A stretch of 64,000 bases of DNA, taken from assembly GCA_017513085.1 (NCBI GenBank), contig JAFWDK010000001.1, positions 1-64,000 on the forward strand. The letters are read 5' to 3'. The stretch is from Clostridiales bacterium. Its GTDB lineage: Bacteria > Bacillota > Clostridia > Saccharofermentanales > Saccharofermentanaceae. The notes beneath the pieces are model-generated. The model made no database searches and was not told the DNA's origin. It saw only the letters and a program-made list of their open reading frames with translations. Shown in pieces: positions 44,440-54,327 of this stretch; the stretch's first letter is position 1, and every line of letters begins with the position of its first letter. The translations under genes and the position numbers were made by a program.

Positions 44440-46944
44440 ATGACAGAACTGGAATATGTCCTGAAAAACTTTGATAAGCACTTTTCTCCTTTTTGCGGAA
44501 AGAAGATCCTTTTGCATGGATCAAGGGAATATGCAGAGAACATTTTGTCTGCATATGATGAAAAATACCATTTCCTCGGTATTATGACTTCAGATCCGGT
44601 ACACGAAGACCTTTTCTGCGGGAAAAGGATTTTCCACGAGTCTGATCTGGCGGAACTGCAGCCAGAGATCGTCATTTTTACAGAAAGAGTAAAATATGAA
44701 GATCTTGCGTATCAGCAGATCATTCTATGTCCGGAGTGCAGAGATACGCTTTTGTACAATATGTACGGTGTGGATGAAAGAAGAGTCCGGGAAGAGTATG
44801 AGTGTATCACCGAACTGTCAAGGTTGGTCCGCGCAAAGCTTTTGAAGGAGAATGACGTCATTGGTTTCGAAGTAATGGATGTCTTCTTTTCTCAGGTGGA
44901 CGGAGAAATCGACAAGCCGCAGCGCAGAGCAATGCGAGTCTATGAAGAAGCCAGAAAAAAAGGAAAAAAGGTGTTTTTCAGTCTGCGTCGTTCATTTGAT
45001 CAGAAAAAGCAGATCAAAGCGCTGGAGGACTGTGGGATCCGCGAGATCCCCGGACAAATCGAAGTCATCAGCCGGGAGGGTGAAGACCTGTCTTTCCGCA
45101 GGATCTGCGATATGTTTCCCGGCAAAAAGACCGTGTATTTTGGTCAGGGCTTCGTAAATGAGTATCTATTGCCGAAGTGCTACGGGATCACCCCTGTTCG
45201 GGTGTATACCTATGCGATCCCGTTCGATGTTCCGAATTCTCTGGATACGATATTGCGGAACGCGTACAAGGAGACGAGCCGCCAAAAAGATACAACCCGG
45301 ATCCTTTATCAGGAAATCGATCTGTACGATGTAATATCCTTTGATGTTTTTGACACTCTTCTTCAAAGAACAGCCCTGCTTCCGGAAGACGTTTTCAGAC
45401 TGCTGGCCAAACGTTTCTGGACGGATCCAAGGGAACAGAACAGGTTTGTTGAATGCCGGATAGACGCACAATACAGCGGGATATATCCGACTCTGGAGGA
45501 GATCTATAACAGCGTTGCCGCATCTTTGGAACTCAGTGAAAGCGAAAAAGAGCTTCTTCTGGAGCAGGAGCTCGACATCGAAAGAAGCGTGATCTGTTGC
45601 CGCAGACATATGACAGATATAGTTGATTACGCGATCAAAGCAGGAAAAACGGTCGTCGCAACTTCCGACATGTATCTCGGCAGCACGATCCTGAATGATC
45701 TGCTGAAAGAAAACGGATATCCCGATTTTGAGAGGATCTTTGTCTCTTGCGAGTATCGGAAGGCAAAAACGGACGGGCTGTTTGATGAACTCGGAAATGC
45801 GTATGCCGGAAAAACGATACTTCATATCGGCGATAACCCAAAGGCAGACGGCATCGCGGCAGAAAAAACAGGCTTTGGATATCGTCCGATCCGATCGGCG
45901 CTGCAAAAGGCATGTGACTGCGGATATGAAGATGTGATCCGTGAAGAACATGATCTGGCTGAACGCTGTATGATCGGCCTTTGCGTGGCGAATGCTTTCA
46001 GCGACCCGTTTGAACCGGATATGATCGAAGATCTGAATGATGGGGAAAGACTGACACGGTTTGCGTCCATGAGCGTCTTTCCGATCCTGATCGGATATAT
46101 TTGTTACTTGAACAAGATGTCCGCCGGTTATGACAGAGTACTGTTTTCGTCGAGAGACGGACTTATCCTGTCTGAACTCTACAATTACATCCGATCAGCC
46201 AAACATCCCACGCTGCCGGAAAGTCTGTACTTTTACTCCAGCCGCCATGCAGCATTCCAGACATGCATGGATAATCCGCAAACGATCGGCAACACATATC
46301 TCGGTAAGGAGCAGACGCTCCCGAGCTTTGTCAGAAACGTTTACGGAGTTGAGCCTCTGCCGTGTGAGCAGAACATCGGGAAAGAAGAGTATGTAAGACT
46401 TCATTGGGATAAGATCTGTGAAAAGGCGGAAACCGCCCGGGCTAATTACCGAAAATACCTCCGGAACCATGGCCTTTCCGGTGACAAACGGTATCTGTTT
46501 ACAGATTTTGTTGCGATCGGAACGACCCAGCATTATCTGCAGAAGTTTTCCGGAATAAAACTTCATGGATGTTATATCGCCTGTCCGCTTTACGGAGAAC
46601 CGTATGAAGCTGTTGATTATTATATCGATTTTGGTGATGACTTCTTTATTACGAACTTCATGGAGATGGAATATATCATGACTTCCATGGAGGCTTCGCT
46701 TGATTGTTTCGATGAAAAGGGGCAGCCTGTTTTTGCGAAAGAAGTCCGCACAGAAGAAGATCTGCAGCGGATCAGGACCGTACACGAAAATATCCTGAAA
46801 CTGGGAAAAGTGTTTTGCGATGTTATCTATGAAAAAGACACAGAGATCGATGCTGAATTGACAGTAAAAATGTATGCAGCTGAAGGATATCATGGAATAG
46901 TGAAAGAAAGGGGATACGATGACTGGGTCAAACAAGTCTTATAG
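44440..46944 (+). CDS. Tandem-HAD protein (COG5610-like), first HAD copy degenerate
   Basis: An 834-residue protein. Residues 1-110 begin with a Rossmann-like module (KILLHGSREYAENILSAY). Residues about 138-250 look like a decayed HAD domain: IGFEVMDVFF has Glu144 where the nucleophile Asp should be, and YFGQGF replaces the GD motif. Residues about 296-490 form an intact HAD domain: ISFDVFDTLLQR (Asp302), VVATSDMYLG, RKAKTDG (Lys443) and LHIGDNPKADG (Asp465). The last about 300 residues (VLFSSRDGLILSELYNYI, YFYSSRHAAFQ) occur in HAD proteins of polysaccharide loci. It probably acts on a phosphorylated glycan intermediate; its product is unknown. Confidence 0.8.
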   Translation: MTELEYVLKNFDKHFSPFCGKKILLHGSREYAENILSAYDEKYHFLGIMTSDPVHEDLFCGKRIFHESDLAELQPEIVIFTERVKYEDLAYQQIILCPECRDTLLYNMYGVDERRVREEYECITELSRLVRAKLLKENDVIGFEVMDVFFSQVDGEIDKPQRRAMRVYEEARKKGKKVFFSLRRSFDQKKQIKALEDCGIREIPGQIEVISREGEDLSFRRICDMFPGKKTVYFGQGFVNEYLLPKCYGITPVRVYTYAIPFDVPNSLDTILRNAYKETSRQKDTTRILYQEIDLYDVISFDVFDTLLQRTALLPEDVFRLLAKRFWTDPREQNRFVECRIDAQYSGIYPTLEEIYNSVAASLELSESEKELLLEQELDIERSVICCRRHMTDIVDYAIKAGKTVVATSDMYLGSTILNDLLKENGYPDFERIFVSCEYRKAKTDGLFDELGNAYAGKTILHIGDNPKADGIAAEKTGFGYRPIRSALQKACDCGYEDVIREEHDLAERCMIGLCVANAFSDPFEPDMIEDLNDGERLTRFASMSVFPILIGYICYLNKMSAGYDRVLFSSRDGLILSELYNYIRSAKHPTLPESLYFYSSRHAAFQTCMDNPQTIGNTYLGKEQTLPSFVRNVYGVEPLPCEQNIGKEEYVRLHWDKICEKAETARANYRKYLRNHGLSGDKRYLFTDFVAIGTTQHYLQKFSGIKLHGCYIACPLYGEPYEAVDYYIDFGDDFFITNFMEMEYIMTSMEASLDCFDEKGQPVFAKEVRTEEDLQRIRTVHENILKLGKVFCDVIYEKDTEIDAELTVKMYAAEGYHGIVKERGYDDWVKQVL

Positions 46945-49291
46945 ACGGATCCTGGAACTCGTCAGTGAGTATGGGAACATCGATTATGATGAACTGATCG
47001 CGGATGAAGACCGTGATGTTTTGCTGCAGCTGAGTTCTCTCCGTCATAGTCTGCTGAGCTGGTATCCCTTCCCGAAAGAGGCAGAGGCTCTGGAGATCAA
47101 TGCCGGATGCGGAGCTTTAAGCGCTTTGCTGCTGGACCGGTTTGACCGGGTCGATCTGTTCGAGGAACACGATGCAGCGAGAGAAATACTGAAACAACGT
47201 TTTCCGGATATGACCGGACGTGTTCTGGAAACACTTGAGGAAGTTGACCGCAAGTATGATTTTGTATTTGCGCTCGATCTGCCGGCTTTCTATCAGGGGA
47301 AACTCGCACAGGTTTTGGAAGACGCCCATGATCTGCTGAAAGAAGGGGGAATACTTTGTGTCGGGTTCCGGAACCGGAACGCCTCGAAATACAGCTGCGG
47401 GTCTGTTGATGATATTGTCAGGGAACCCTTTAAAACCGACAGCCTTCTTTCGCTTTCGGAATTCAATAATGCAGCCGGTTCTATGTTTGAAAATATCGAG
47501 GTGTACTGTCCGTTTCCGGATGCACTTTACACGCAGGCTGTTTACCGGAGCGGCTGCATGCCGACATCCTCGTTTGCTGACAGAGTTCGCGCCTTTGATC
47601 CCTATAACAGTCCGCTGATAAAAGACGAGAATGAGGAATTTTACTATGCAATAAAGGATGGAACGCTTCTTGAAAAGAGTGATTTCTATTTGGTTTTTTT
47701 GAGCAAAAGACCGCTTTCCTGTCCGATCGAACGAGTTATATTATCTCCCGACAGAGGAGAACATTCCTTTATGACGATTTTCGAAAAGGACAGAGTTTAC
47801 AAAAAAGCGATCAACGCCAAAGGCAGTTCCTATCTTGAGGAGAGCGTGAGAAACGCTGATAAACTTCGTGAACGCGGGATCGACGTCGTTCCGCAGTCTT
47901 TTGAAGATAAGAAACTGATCATGCCCTATGTCCATCAAAAAGCATCGCTGGATGAAATAGCGGATGCGGCGGCGGCAGGAGATGACACGCGCATATTGCG
48001 TGTATTCGATCAGATCTATAAAGATGTGTGCCGTTCATCAGAAACCGCCGGGGAGCCGGATCCGGAAGTATGGGGAACAGAAGATGATTCCAGTCCGGTC
48101 CTGAAAGAGGCAATGATCGACATGATCCCTTACAATGCATTCCTGACAGAAAACGGGCTTTGTTATTACGATCAGGAATTTGTCTGGGAAAATACACCTG
48201 CAAATTATGTCATGTTCAGGGCGGTGCGCTATACTTCCATTCATTTAGGTCCTCTCTTTGATCCCTGGCGGGACCTGCTCCTCGCGCGTTACGGAATCAG
48301 CGAGACACTGTATGAGATCTATCTGAAAAAAGAAAACGCATTCGTTGACAGAAACCGGCGAAGAGATCTCTATCATCAGTTTTATGACTGGACATATATT
48401 TCGCCTGAACGAATAAAGAACAACCGTCAAATGCTGATGCATTCCGATGAGGACGAAGAACTGCAAAAGATCCACGCGATCCAGCTGACGCTCTTGAAAA
48501 AATTCGACGCGTTCTGCAAAGAAAACGATCTGAAATACTTTGCGTTGCACGGTACTTTACTTGGGACGATACGTCATCAGGGGTTTATCCCCTGGGATGA
48601 CGATATCGACTTGGGCATGACGCGGGAGGACTACGACAAGCTGGTGGAACTATATGTAAACCGGCCGGGGATCCCATATCTTCAATCAATGGGCAGAGAA
48701 GGCAGGATCTTTCACGGAGGATATGCGAAATACCGGGACGAGAATTCGGTCGCAGTCGAGGAGCGGAACCGTTATATCTACGGCCATAAAGGGGTGTCGA
48801 TCGACATCATGCCGTTAGACCGCTGCCCCGAAGATCCTGCTGAACGGAAAAAGCTGCAAAAGAAGATCACGGAGATCCAGCGCTGTATTTACGCGAGATG
48901 CTATTCCAAACCGGCCGGATTATTCGATGATCTGCCGGCGAATAAAATGCTTAAATACTATCTGTTTGGCAGCCATATTCCTTTGCGGTTCCAATATCCG
49001 GTCCTGAATCATCTGTTCCGAAGTGTTAAGGATTCGTCGTTGCGGACGATCCTGGCATGTTACTACGGCGAAGTTGAAAACCGGAATCTGTTCCGGGAGA
49101 AGGACCTGAATGATCTGGTTCTTATGCCCTTTGAGGATACGATGATTCCGGTTCCGAGAAACTATCACCAGTGGCTTCTGCAACGCTATGGAGAAAACTA
49201 TCTGTATCCGCCAAAGATAAAGAACAGAAAGCACTCGAACCTGTTTATTAAACTCGATGATTCCTATAAACTAAAGAAAGGAGACGAGTGA
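46919..49291 (+). CDS. Methyltransferase-kinase-LicD trifunctional fusion
   Basis: A 790-residue protein. Residues about 50-215 are a SAM methyltransferase (LEINAGCGALSAL, then YDFVFALD and LLKEGGILCVGFR). Residues about 270-440 look like a kinase fold: VYKKAINA with a lysine, then LIMPYV as a hinge, DMIPYNAFL (Asp401, Asn406; the DxxxxN catalytic loop) and YYDQEF (Asp418). Residues about 515-790 are LicD, with HGTLLGTIRHQGFIPWDDDI. The first two domains have the order of WbdD, which caps O-antigen with phosphate and methyl groups to end the chain. The kinase call rests on motifs only. AAAGGGG precedes the ATG, which overlaps the HAD gene by 26 bases. Confidence 0.78.
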   Translation: MTGSNKSYRRILELVSEYGNIDYDELIADEDRDVLLQLSSLRHSLLSWYPFPKEAEALEINAGCGALSALLLDRFDRVDLFEEHDAAREILKQRFPDMTGRVLETLEEVDRKYDFVFALDLPAFYQGKLAQVLEDAHDLLKEGGILCVGFRNRNASKYSCGSVDDIVREPFKTDSLLSLSEFNNAAGSMFENIEVYCPFPDALYTQAVYRSGCMPTSSFADRVRAFDPYNSPLIKDENEEFYYAIKDGTLLEKSDFYLVFLSKRPLSCPIERVILSPDRGEHSFMTIFEKDRVYKKAINAKGSSYLEESVRNADKLRERGIDVVPQSFEDKKLIMPYVHQKASLDEIADAAAAGDDTRILRVFDQIYKDVCRSSETAGEPDPEVWGTEDDSSPVLKEAMIDMIPYNAFLTENGLCYYDQEFVWENTPANYVMFRAVRYTSIHLGPLFDPWRDLLLARYGISETLYEIYLKKENAFVDRNRRRDLYHQFYDWTYISPERIKNNRQMLMHSDEDEELQKIHAIQLTLLKKFDAFCKENDLKYFALHGTLLGTIRHQGFIPWDDDIDLGMTREDYDKLVELYVNRPGIPYLQSMGREGRIFHGGYAKYRDENSVAVEERNRYIYGHKGVSIDIMPLDRCPEDPAERKKLQKKITEIQRCIYARCYSKPAGLFDDLPANKMLKYYLFGSHIPLRFQYPVLNHLFRSVKDSSLRTILACYYGEVENRNLFREKDLNDLVLMPFEDTMIPVPRNYHQWLLQRYGENYLYPPKIKNRKHSNLFIKLDDSYKLKKGDE

Positions 49292-49716
49292 TGGAGAAAG
49301 TACATGTCGGTCTGCTGATGGGAGTCTTTGACCTCTTTCATGTCGGACATCTGAAACTGATCCGCAACGCGAAGGAACGCTGTGAGTATCTTCGGGTCGC
49401 GATCCTCTCGGATGAGTTGGTAATGGAATATAAAAAACACTATCCTGTCATTCCGGCAGAAGAGCGGAAAGAAGTCCTGGAAGCGCTGCGCGATGTTGAT
49501 GAGGTAGTGATCATTGAAGATACCCCGTCACGTCTGACGGAGTATGACCGGCGACCTTTCGATGCGTTCTTCTCCGGAAATGATTATGAGGGAAATCCGT
49601 ACTGGATCTACGAGCAGCAGGAGCTGCGCAAGCGCGGTTCAGATGTTGTGTTCTTCCCTTATACGGAATCACAGAGCACCACAAAAATCATCAGCAAAAT
49701 CAGAAACACAAAGTAA
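49291..49716 (+). CDS. Glycerol-3-phosphate-type cytidylyltransferase
   Basis: A 141-residue stand-alone cytidylyltransferase with GVFDLFHVGHLKLIRNA (His17, His20) and a late ESQSTTKIISKI segment matching the family's C-terminal motif. It is of the TagD/Gct type and should make a CDP-alcohol, for example CDP-glycerol, that the LicD domains may use. The ATG at 49291 follows AAAGGAG and shares a base with the previous stop; a GTG one codon upstream is less likely. Length is normal for the family. Confidence 0.85.
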   Translation: MEKVHVGLLMGVFDLFHVGHLKLIRNAKERCEYLRVAILSDELVMEYKKHYPVIPAEERKEVLEALRDVDEVVIIEDTPSRLTEYDRRPFDAFFSGNDYEGNPYWIYEQQELRKRGSDVVFFPYTESQSTTKIISKIRNTK

Positions 49717-49766
49717 CACCAAGCACCACAAAGAAACATTAAGCAACACAAGGCGACACGAGGTAA
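49703..49766 (+). repeat. AC-rich imperfect repeats between cytidylyltransferase and epimerase genes
   Basis: About 60 bases with several copies of an ACACAA(A)G-like unit (AAACACAAAGTAACACCAAG and similar). They cover the gene's last codons and the 53-base gap. No function is evident; the final CACGAGGTAAC includes a weak ribosome site for the next gene. Confidence 0.5.
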
Positions 49767-49769
49767 CAA

Positions 49770-50693
49770 ATGAAAGTACTAGTAACCGGGGGAGCTGGAT
49801 TCATCGGCTCGCACCTGTGCAGGAGACTGCTCGAGCAGGGGGATGAAGTCTTCTGCTTGGATATCTTCTATTCCAGTGCGCGAAGAAATATCGCTGATCT
49901 GGAAAACGATCCGCATTTCCATTTTCTTGAGAAAGACATCGAAGACCCGATCGATCTGGAAGTCGAACGTATTTACAATATGGCCTGTCCGGCAAGCCCG
50001 GTCCACTATCAGAGAGATCCGGTAAAAACCGCCCGCACAAGCGTGCTCGGCGCCATCAATATGCTGGAGCTGGCAAAAAGAAATCATTGCCGTATTCTGC
50101 AGACGAGCACAAGCGAGATCTATGGGAATCCGCTGGTTCATCCGCAGAAGGAGAGCTACTGGGGCAATGTCAATACGATCGGACTGCGTTCCTGCTATGA
50201 TGAGGGAAAGCGGATGAGTGAAACACTTTTCTTTGATTATCATCGTCAGTACGGTGTTGATATCCGTGTTGTCCGTATTTTTAATACATATGGCCCGTAT
50301 ATGGCAGAAAATGACGGCCGCGTTGTTTCCAATTTCATCGTGCAGGCGCTTCGCGGCGAAGACATCACGATCTACGGAGACGGCTCCCAGACGAGATCTT
50401 TCTGCTATGTGGACGACACCGTCAGCGCCTTGATGAAAATGATGGAAAGCGATTTTACCGGTCCGGTGAATATCGGAAATCCGGACGAGAGGACTGTAAA
50501 GGAACTCGCCGAAAAGATCGTTGAAATGACATCGTCGGTCTCAAAGATCGTTTATAAAGGCCTGCCATCGGATGATCCGGTTAGACGCAGACCGGACATC
50601 TCGCTCGCGAAGGAAAAACTGCACTGGCAGCCAGTCGTTTCACTGGAGACAGGTCTGCAGCGAACGATCGAATATTTCAAAAAGGTTATTTAA
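49770..50693 (+). CDS. UDP-glucuronate decarboxylase-like SDR (UXS type)
   Basis: A 307-residue extended short-chain dehydrogenase. The NAD site is [12 protein letters not shown] (residues 5-16). Catalytic features of UDP-xylose synthase-like enzymes are present: [26 protein letters not shown] (Tyr-x3-Lys) and [11 protein letters not shown]. Such enzymes turn UDP-glucuronate into UDP-xylose. No UDP-glucose dehydrogenase is in the window, so the substrate would come from elsewhere. A GT61-type enzyme in the same operon is a candidate user of the product. Related dTDP- or UDP-sugar epimerases cannot be fully excluded. Confidence 0.8.
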   Translation: MKVLVTGGAGFIGSHLCRRLLEQGDEVFCLDIFYSSARRNIADLENDPHFHFLEKDIEDPIDLEVERIYNMACPASPVHYQRDPVKTARTSVLGAINMLELAKRNHCRILQTSTSEIYGNPLVHPQKESYWGNVNTIGLRSCYDEGKRMSETLFFDYHRQYGVDIRVVRIFNTYGPYMAENDGRVVSNFIVQALRGEDITIYGDGSQTRSFCYVDDTVSALMKMMESDFTGPVNIGNPDERTVKELAEKIVEMTSSVSKIVYKGLPSDDPVRRRPDISLAKEKLHWQPVVSLETGLQRTIEYFKKVI

Positions 50694-50706
50694 GTGAGGA
50701 TACGGA

Positions 50707-51549
50707 ATGTCGGAACATCACGTGCATATTGATGCAAATCCGAAAAGAGTCGATCTGCAATTGCGCGACGTGTGGCGTTACCGGGATTTCGTCTGGTCGT
50801 ACACGCGTACGCATTTCGCAAAAAAATACAAACAGACCATCCTTGGACCGCTTTGGCTTTTAGTTAACCCGATGATCAACGCCCTGATGAACCTTTTTGT
50901 TTTCGGTATGATCGCCGGGATCGGCACAAGCGGTATTCCGAAACTGCTCTTCTATATCGCCGGTCAGGGGATATGGGCGTTTTTCGCGTCGATCGTCGGA
51001 GCCTGTGCTTTTACCTTTGCCGCAAATGCGCATCTTTACGGGAAGGTCTGGTTCCCCAGACTGTGTATCCCGGTATCTTATATCATGACTTCTGCTGCGG
51101 AATTTCTTATCCAGATGGTACCGTTTCTTTTATGCGCGGTCTATTACGCTCTGACCGGGACCTACGTCATTCGCTGGAGCGGATTGCTGCTGATGCTGCT
51201 TCTTCTGCCGTGGCTTGGAGCTCTCGGACTGGGTGTCGGTATTCTTGTCTCCAGCATGACCACAAAATACCGAGATCTCGGTCTGCTTGTCGGACTGGTC
51301 ATCCGTTTCTGGATGTACGCAACGCCGGTCGTTTATCCGCTCAGCGAAGTACGCTACAGTTTCCTGCAGAAATGGATCCGCCTGAATCCGGTAACCGCAG
51401 TTGTGGAGCTCTTCCGGCATTTCCTGTTTGGTGTCGGAGAGGTCTCGCCGGGAATGATCGGATATTCTCTCGTTCTGACAGTGCTGATCCTCGCTGCAGG
51501 CATCTTCAGTTTTAACCGGATCGAAAGATCCTTTATGGATACGGTGTAA
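50707..51549 (+). CDS. Polysaccharide ABC transporter permease (TagG/Wzm type)
   Basis: A 280-residue membrane protein with six hydrophobic segments and the ABC-2 type family features: an amphipathic N-terminal start (VWRYRDFVWSYTRTHFAKKY), LGPLWLLVNPMINALMN, and the late YATPVVYPLSEV. It forms the channel that carries lipid-linked glycan across the membrane, together with the ATPase encoded one base downstream. GAGG precedes the ATG by about eight bases. Confidence 0.9.
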   Translation: MSEHHVHIDANPKRVDLQLRDVWRYRDFVWSYTRTHFAKKYKQTILGPLWLLVNPMINALMNLFVFGMIAGIGTSGIPKLLFYIAGQGIWAFFASIVGACAFTFAANAHLYGKVWFPRLCIPVSYIMTSAAEFLIQMVPFLLCAVYYALTGTYVIRWSGLLLMLLLLPWLGALGLGVGILVSSMTTKYRDLGLLVGLVIRFWMYATPVVYPLSEVRYSFLQKWIRLNPVTAVVELFRHFLFGVGEVSPGMIGYSLVLTVLILAAGIFSFNRIERSFMDTV

Positions 51550-51550
51550 T

Positions 51551-52846
<1,296 letters not shown>

Positions 52847-52850
52847 GAAG

Positions 52851-52876
52851 AGATCTTCGAAAACGAAGATCTTTTT
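52851..52876 (+). terminator. Strong rho-independent terminator ending the LicD/glycan operon
   Basis: AGATCTTCG (52851-52859) pairs perfectly with CGAAGATCT (52864-52872) across an AAAA loop, then four T. Confidence 0.93.
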
Positions 52877-52951
52877 GTATACGGAGAAAACCTCTGTCCC
52901 TTTTTGACAGTTATGTAGATAATAGAGAGTAAGAAAAAGAAGGTTAAAAAG

Positions 52952-54292
52952 ATGAACAGTCAGTATTTGAACGGTCTTTATCAGGAACTGGAGAACAGGT
53001 ATCCGGAACAGAAAGAGTATCTGCAGGCGGTCCGTGAAGTCTTCTCGTCGATCGATCCGGTCCTGGAAAAACATCCGGAATATGAAAAGGCGAATATCGT
53101 AGGCAGAATGATCGAACCGGAAAGGATCGTTATTTTCCGTGTTCCCTGGACAGATGACAACGGCAGCGTTCAAGTGAACAGAGGATACAGGGTGCAGTTC
53201 AATTCTGCGATCGGACCTTATAAGGGCGGGCTCCGTTTCCGGGAGAACGTAAACCTCTCGATCCTGAAATTCCTTGGCTTTGAACAGGTATTCAAGAATG
53301 CCCTGACCTCTCTGCCGATGGGCGGAGGAAAAGGCGGATCGGATTTTGATCCGAAAGGAAGATCCGACCGGGAAGTCATGGCATTCTGCCAGAGCTTCAT
53401 GACGGAACTGGTGAAATACATCGGTCCGGACAGCGATGTGCCGGCAGGAGATATCGGTGTCGGAAAAAGGGAGATCGGTTATCTGTACGGACAGTATAAA
53501 AGGCTGACCGGTGAATGGAACGGTTCTCTGACCGGAAAGGGACTGACATACGGAGGTTCTCTCGGCAGAACGCAGGCGACCGGTTATGGACTTTGCTATT
53601 TTACGGAAGCCTATCTAAAAGACAACGGAATGAGTTTTAAGGATCAGAATGTCGTGATCTCCGGGTCGGGCAATGTTGCGATCTATGCTGCTGAAAAAGC
53701 GAAGCAGCTGGGCGCGAAAGTCATCGCGATGAGCGACTCGGACGGATATGTATATGATCCCAGTGGAATAGACATCGAAACCATCAAGATGATCAAGGAA
53801 GGAAAGAGAGACCGGATCTATAAATATGCTGATTTGGTACCTGCTGCGGAATATCACGAAGGATGCAAAGGAATCTGGACAGTCCCGTGTGATTTTGCGA
53901 TGCCGTGTGCCACACAGAATGAACTGGATCGCGATGATGCGGAAGCCCTGATCAAAAACGGATGCAAAGGGGTCTTCGAAGGCGCAAATATGCCCAGCAC
54001 GCCGGAAGCGATCTCGCTTATCCAGAGCAGCGGACTGCTGTATTCTCCGGGAAAAGCCTCCAACGCCGGCGGAGTTGCGGTATCCGGATTGGAGATGAGT
54101 CAGAATGCCCAGCACCTGAACTGGACGTTCGAAGAAGTCGACTGCAAACTGAAAGAGATCATGATCAATATCTACAAGAATTCCAGAGATACTGCCGCAG
54201 AATACGGAAAAGAAGGCGACCTGGTTTCCGGTGCGAATATCGCGGGATTCGTCAAGGTCGCAAACGCAATGCTTGAACAGGGCGTTTGCTGA
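52952..54292 (+). CDS. gdhA: Glutamate dehydrogenase, NADP-type
   Basis: A 446-residue hexameric-type glutamate dehydrogenase converting 2-oxoglutarate and ammonia to glutamate and back. Clear family blocks: IGPYKGGLRFRENV, LPMGGGKGGSDFDPKG (active-site lysine region), PAGDIGVGKREIGY, and the NAD(P)-binding VVISGSGNVAIYAAEKA. AGAAGG lies about nine bases before the ATG. A TTGACA at 52904-52909 could be a -35 box, but I see no good -10 box at the right distance. Full length and no anomalies. Confidence 0.97.
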   Translation: MNSQYLNGLYQELENRYPEQKEYLQAVREVFSSIDPVLEKHPEYEKANIVGRMIEPERIVIFRVPWTDDNGSVQVNRGYRVQFNSAIGPYKGGLRFRENVNLSILKFLGFEQVFKNALTSLPMGGGKGGSDFDPKGRSDREVMAFCQSFMTELVKYIGPDSDVPAGDIGVGKREIGYLYGQYKRLTGEWNGSLTGKGLTYGGSLGRTQATGYGLCYFTEAYLKDNGMSFKDQNVVISGSGNVAIYAAEKAKQLGAKVIAMSDSDGYVYDPSGIDIETIKMIKEGKRDRIYKYADLVPAAEYHEGCKGIWTVPCDFAMPCATQNELDRDDAEALIKNGCKGVFEGANMPSTPEAISLIQSSGLLYSPGKASNAGGVAVSGLEMSQNAQHLNWTFEEVDCKLKEIMINIYKNSRDTAAEYGKEGDLVSGANIAGFVKVANAMLEQGVC

Positions 54293-54327
54293 CGTGAAGT
54301 ATGTATAACGCAGGAAGGAGACAGGGA

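Noticed and set aside
45166-45951. 261-codon open frame on the minus strand
   Set aside because: It is antisense to the intact HAD domain of the 44,440 gene, whose motifs are clear; the antisense product has no recognisable motif.
52904-52909. TTGACA as -35 box for gdhA
   Set aside because: No acceptable -10 hexamer occurs 15-19 bases downstream, so I did not annotate a promoter there.
54301-54327. Earlier start for the WecE-like aminotransferase
   Set aside because: The nine added codons contain the AAGGAG ribosome site used by the ATG at 54328 and are not part of the family's N-terminus.
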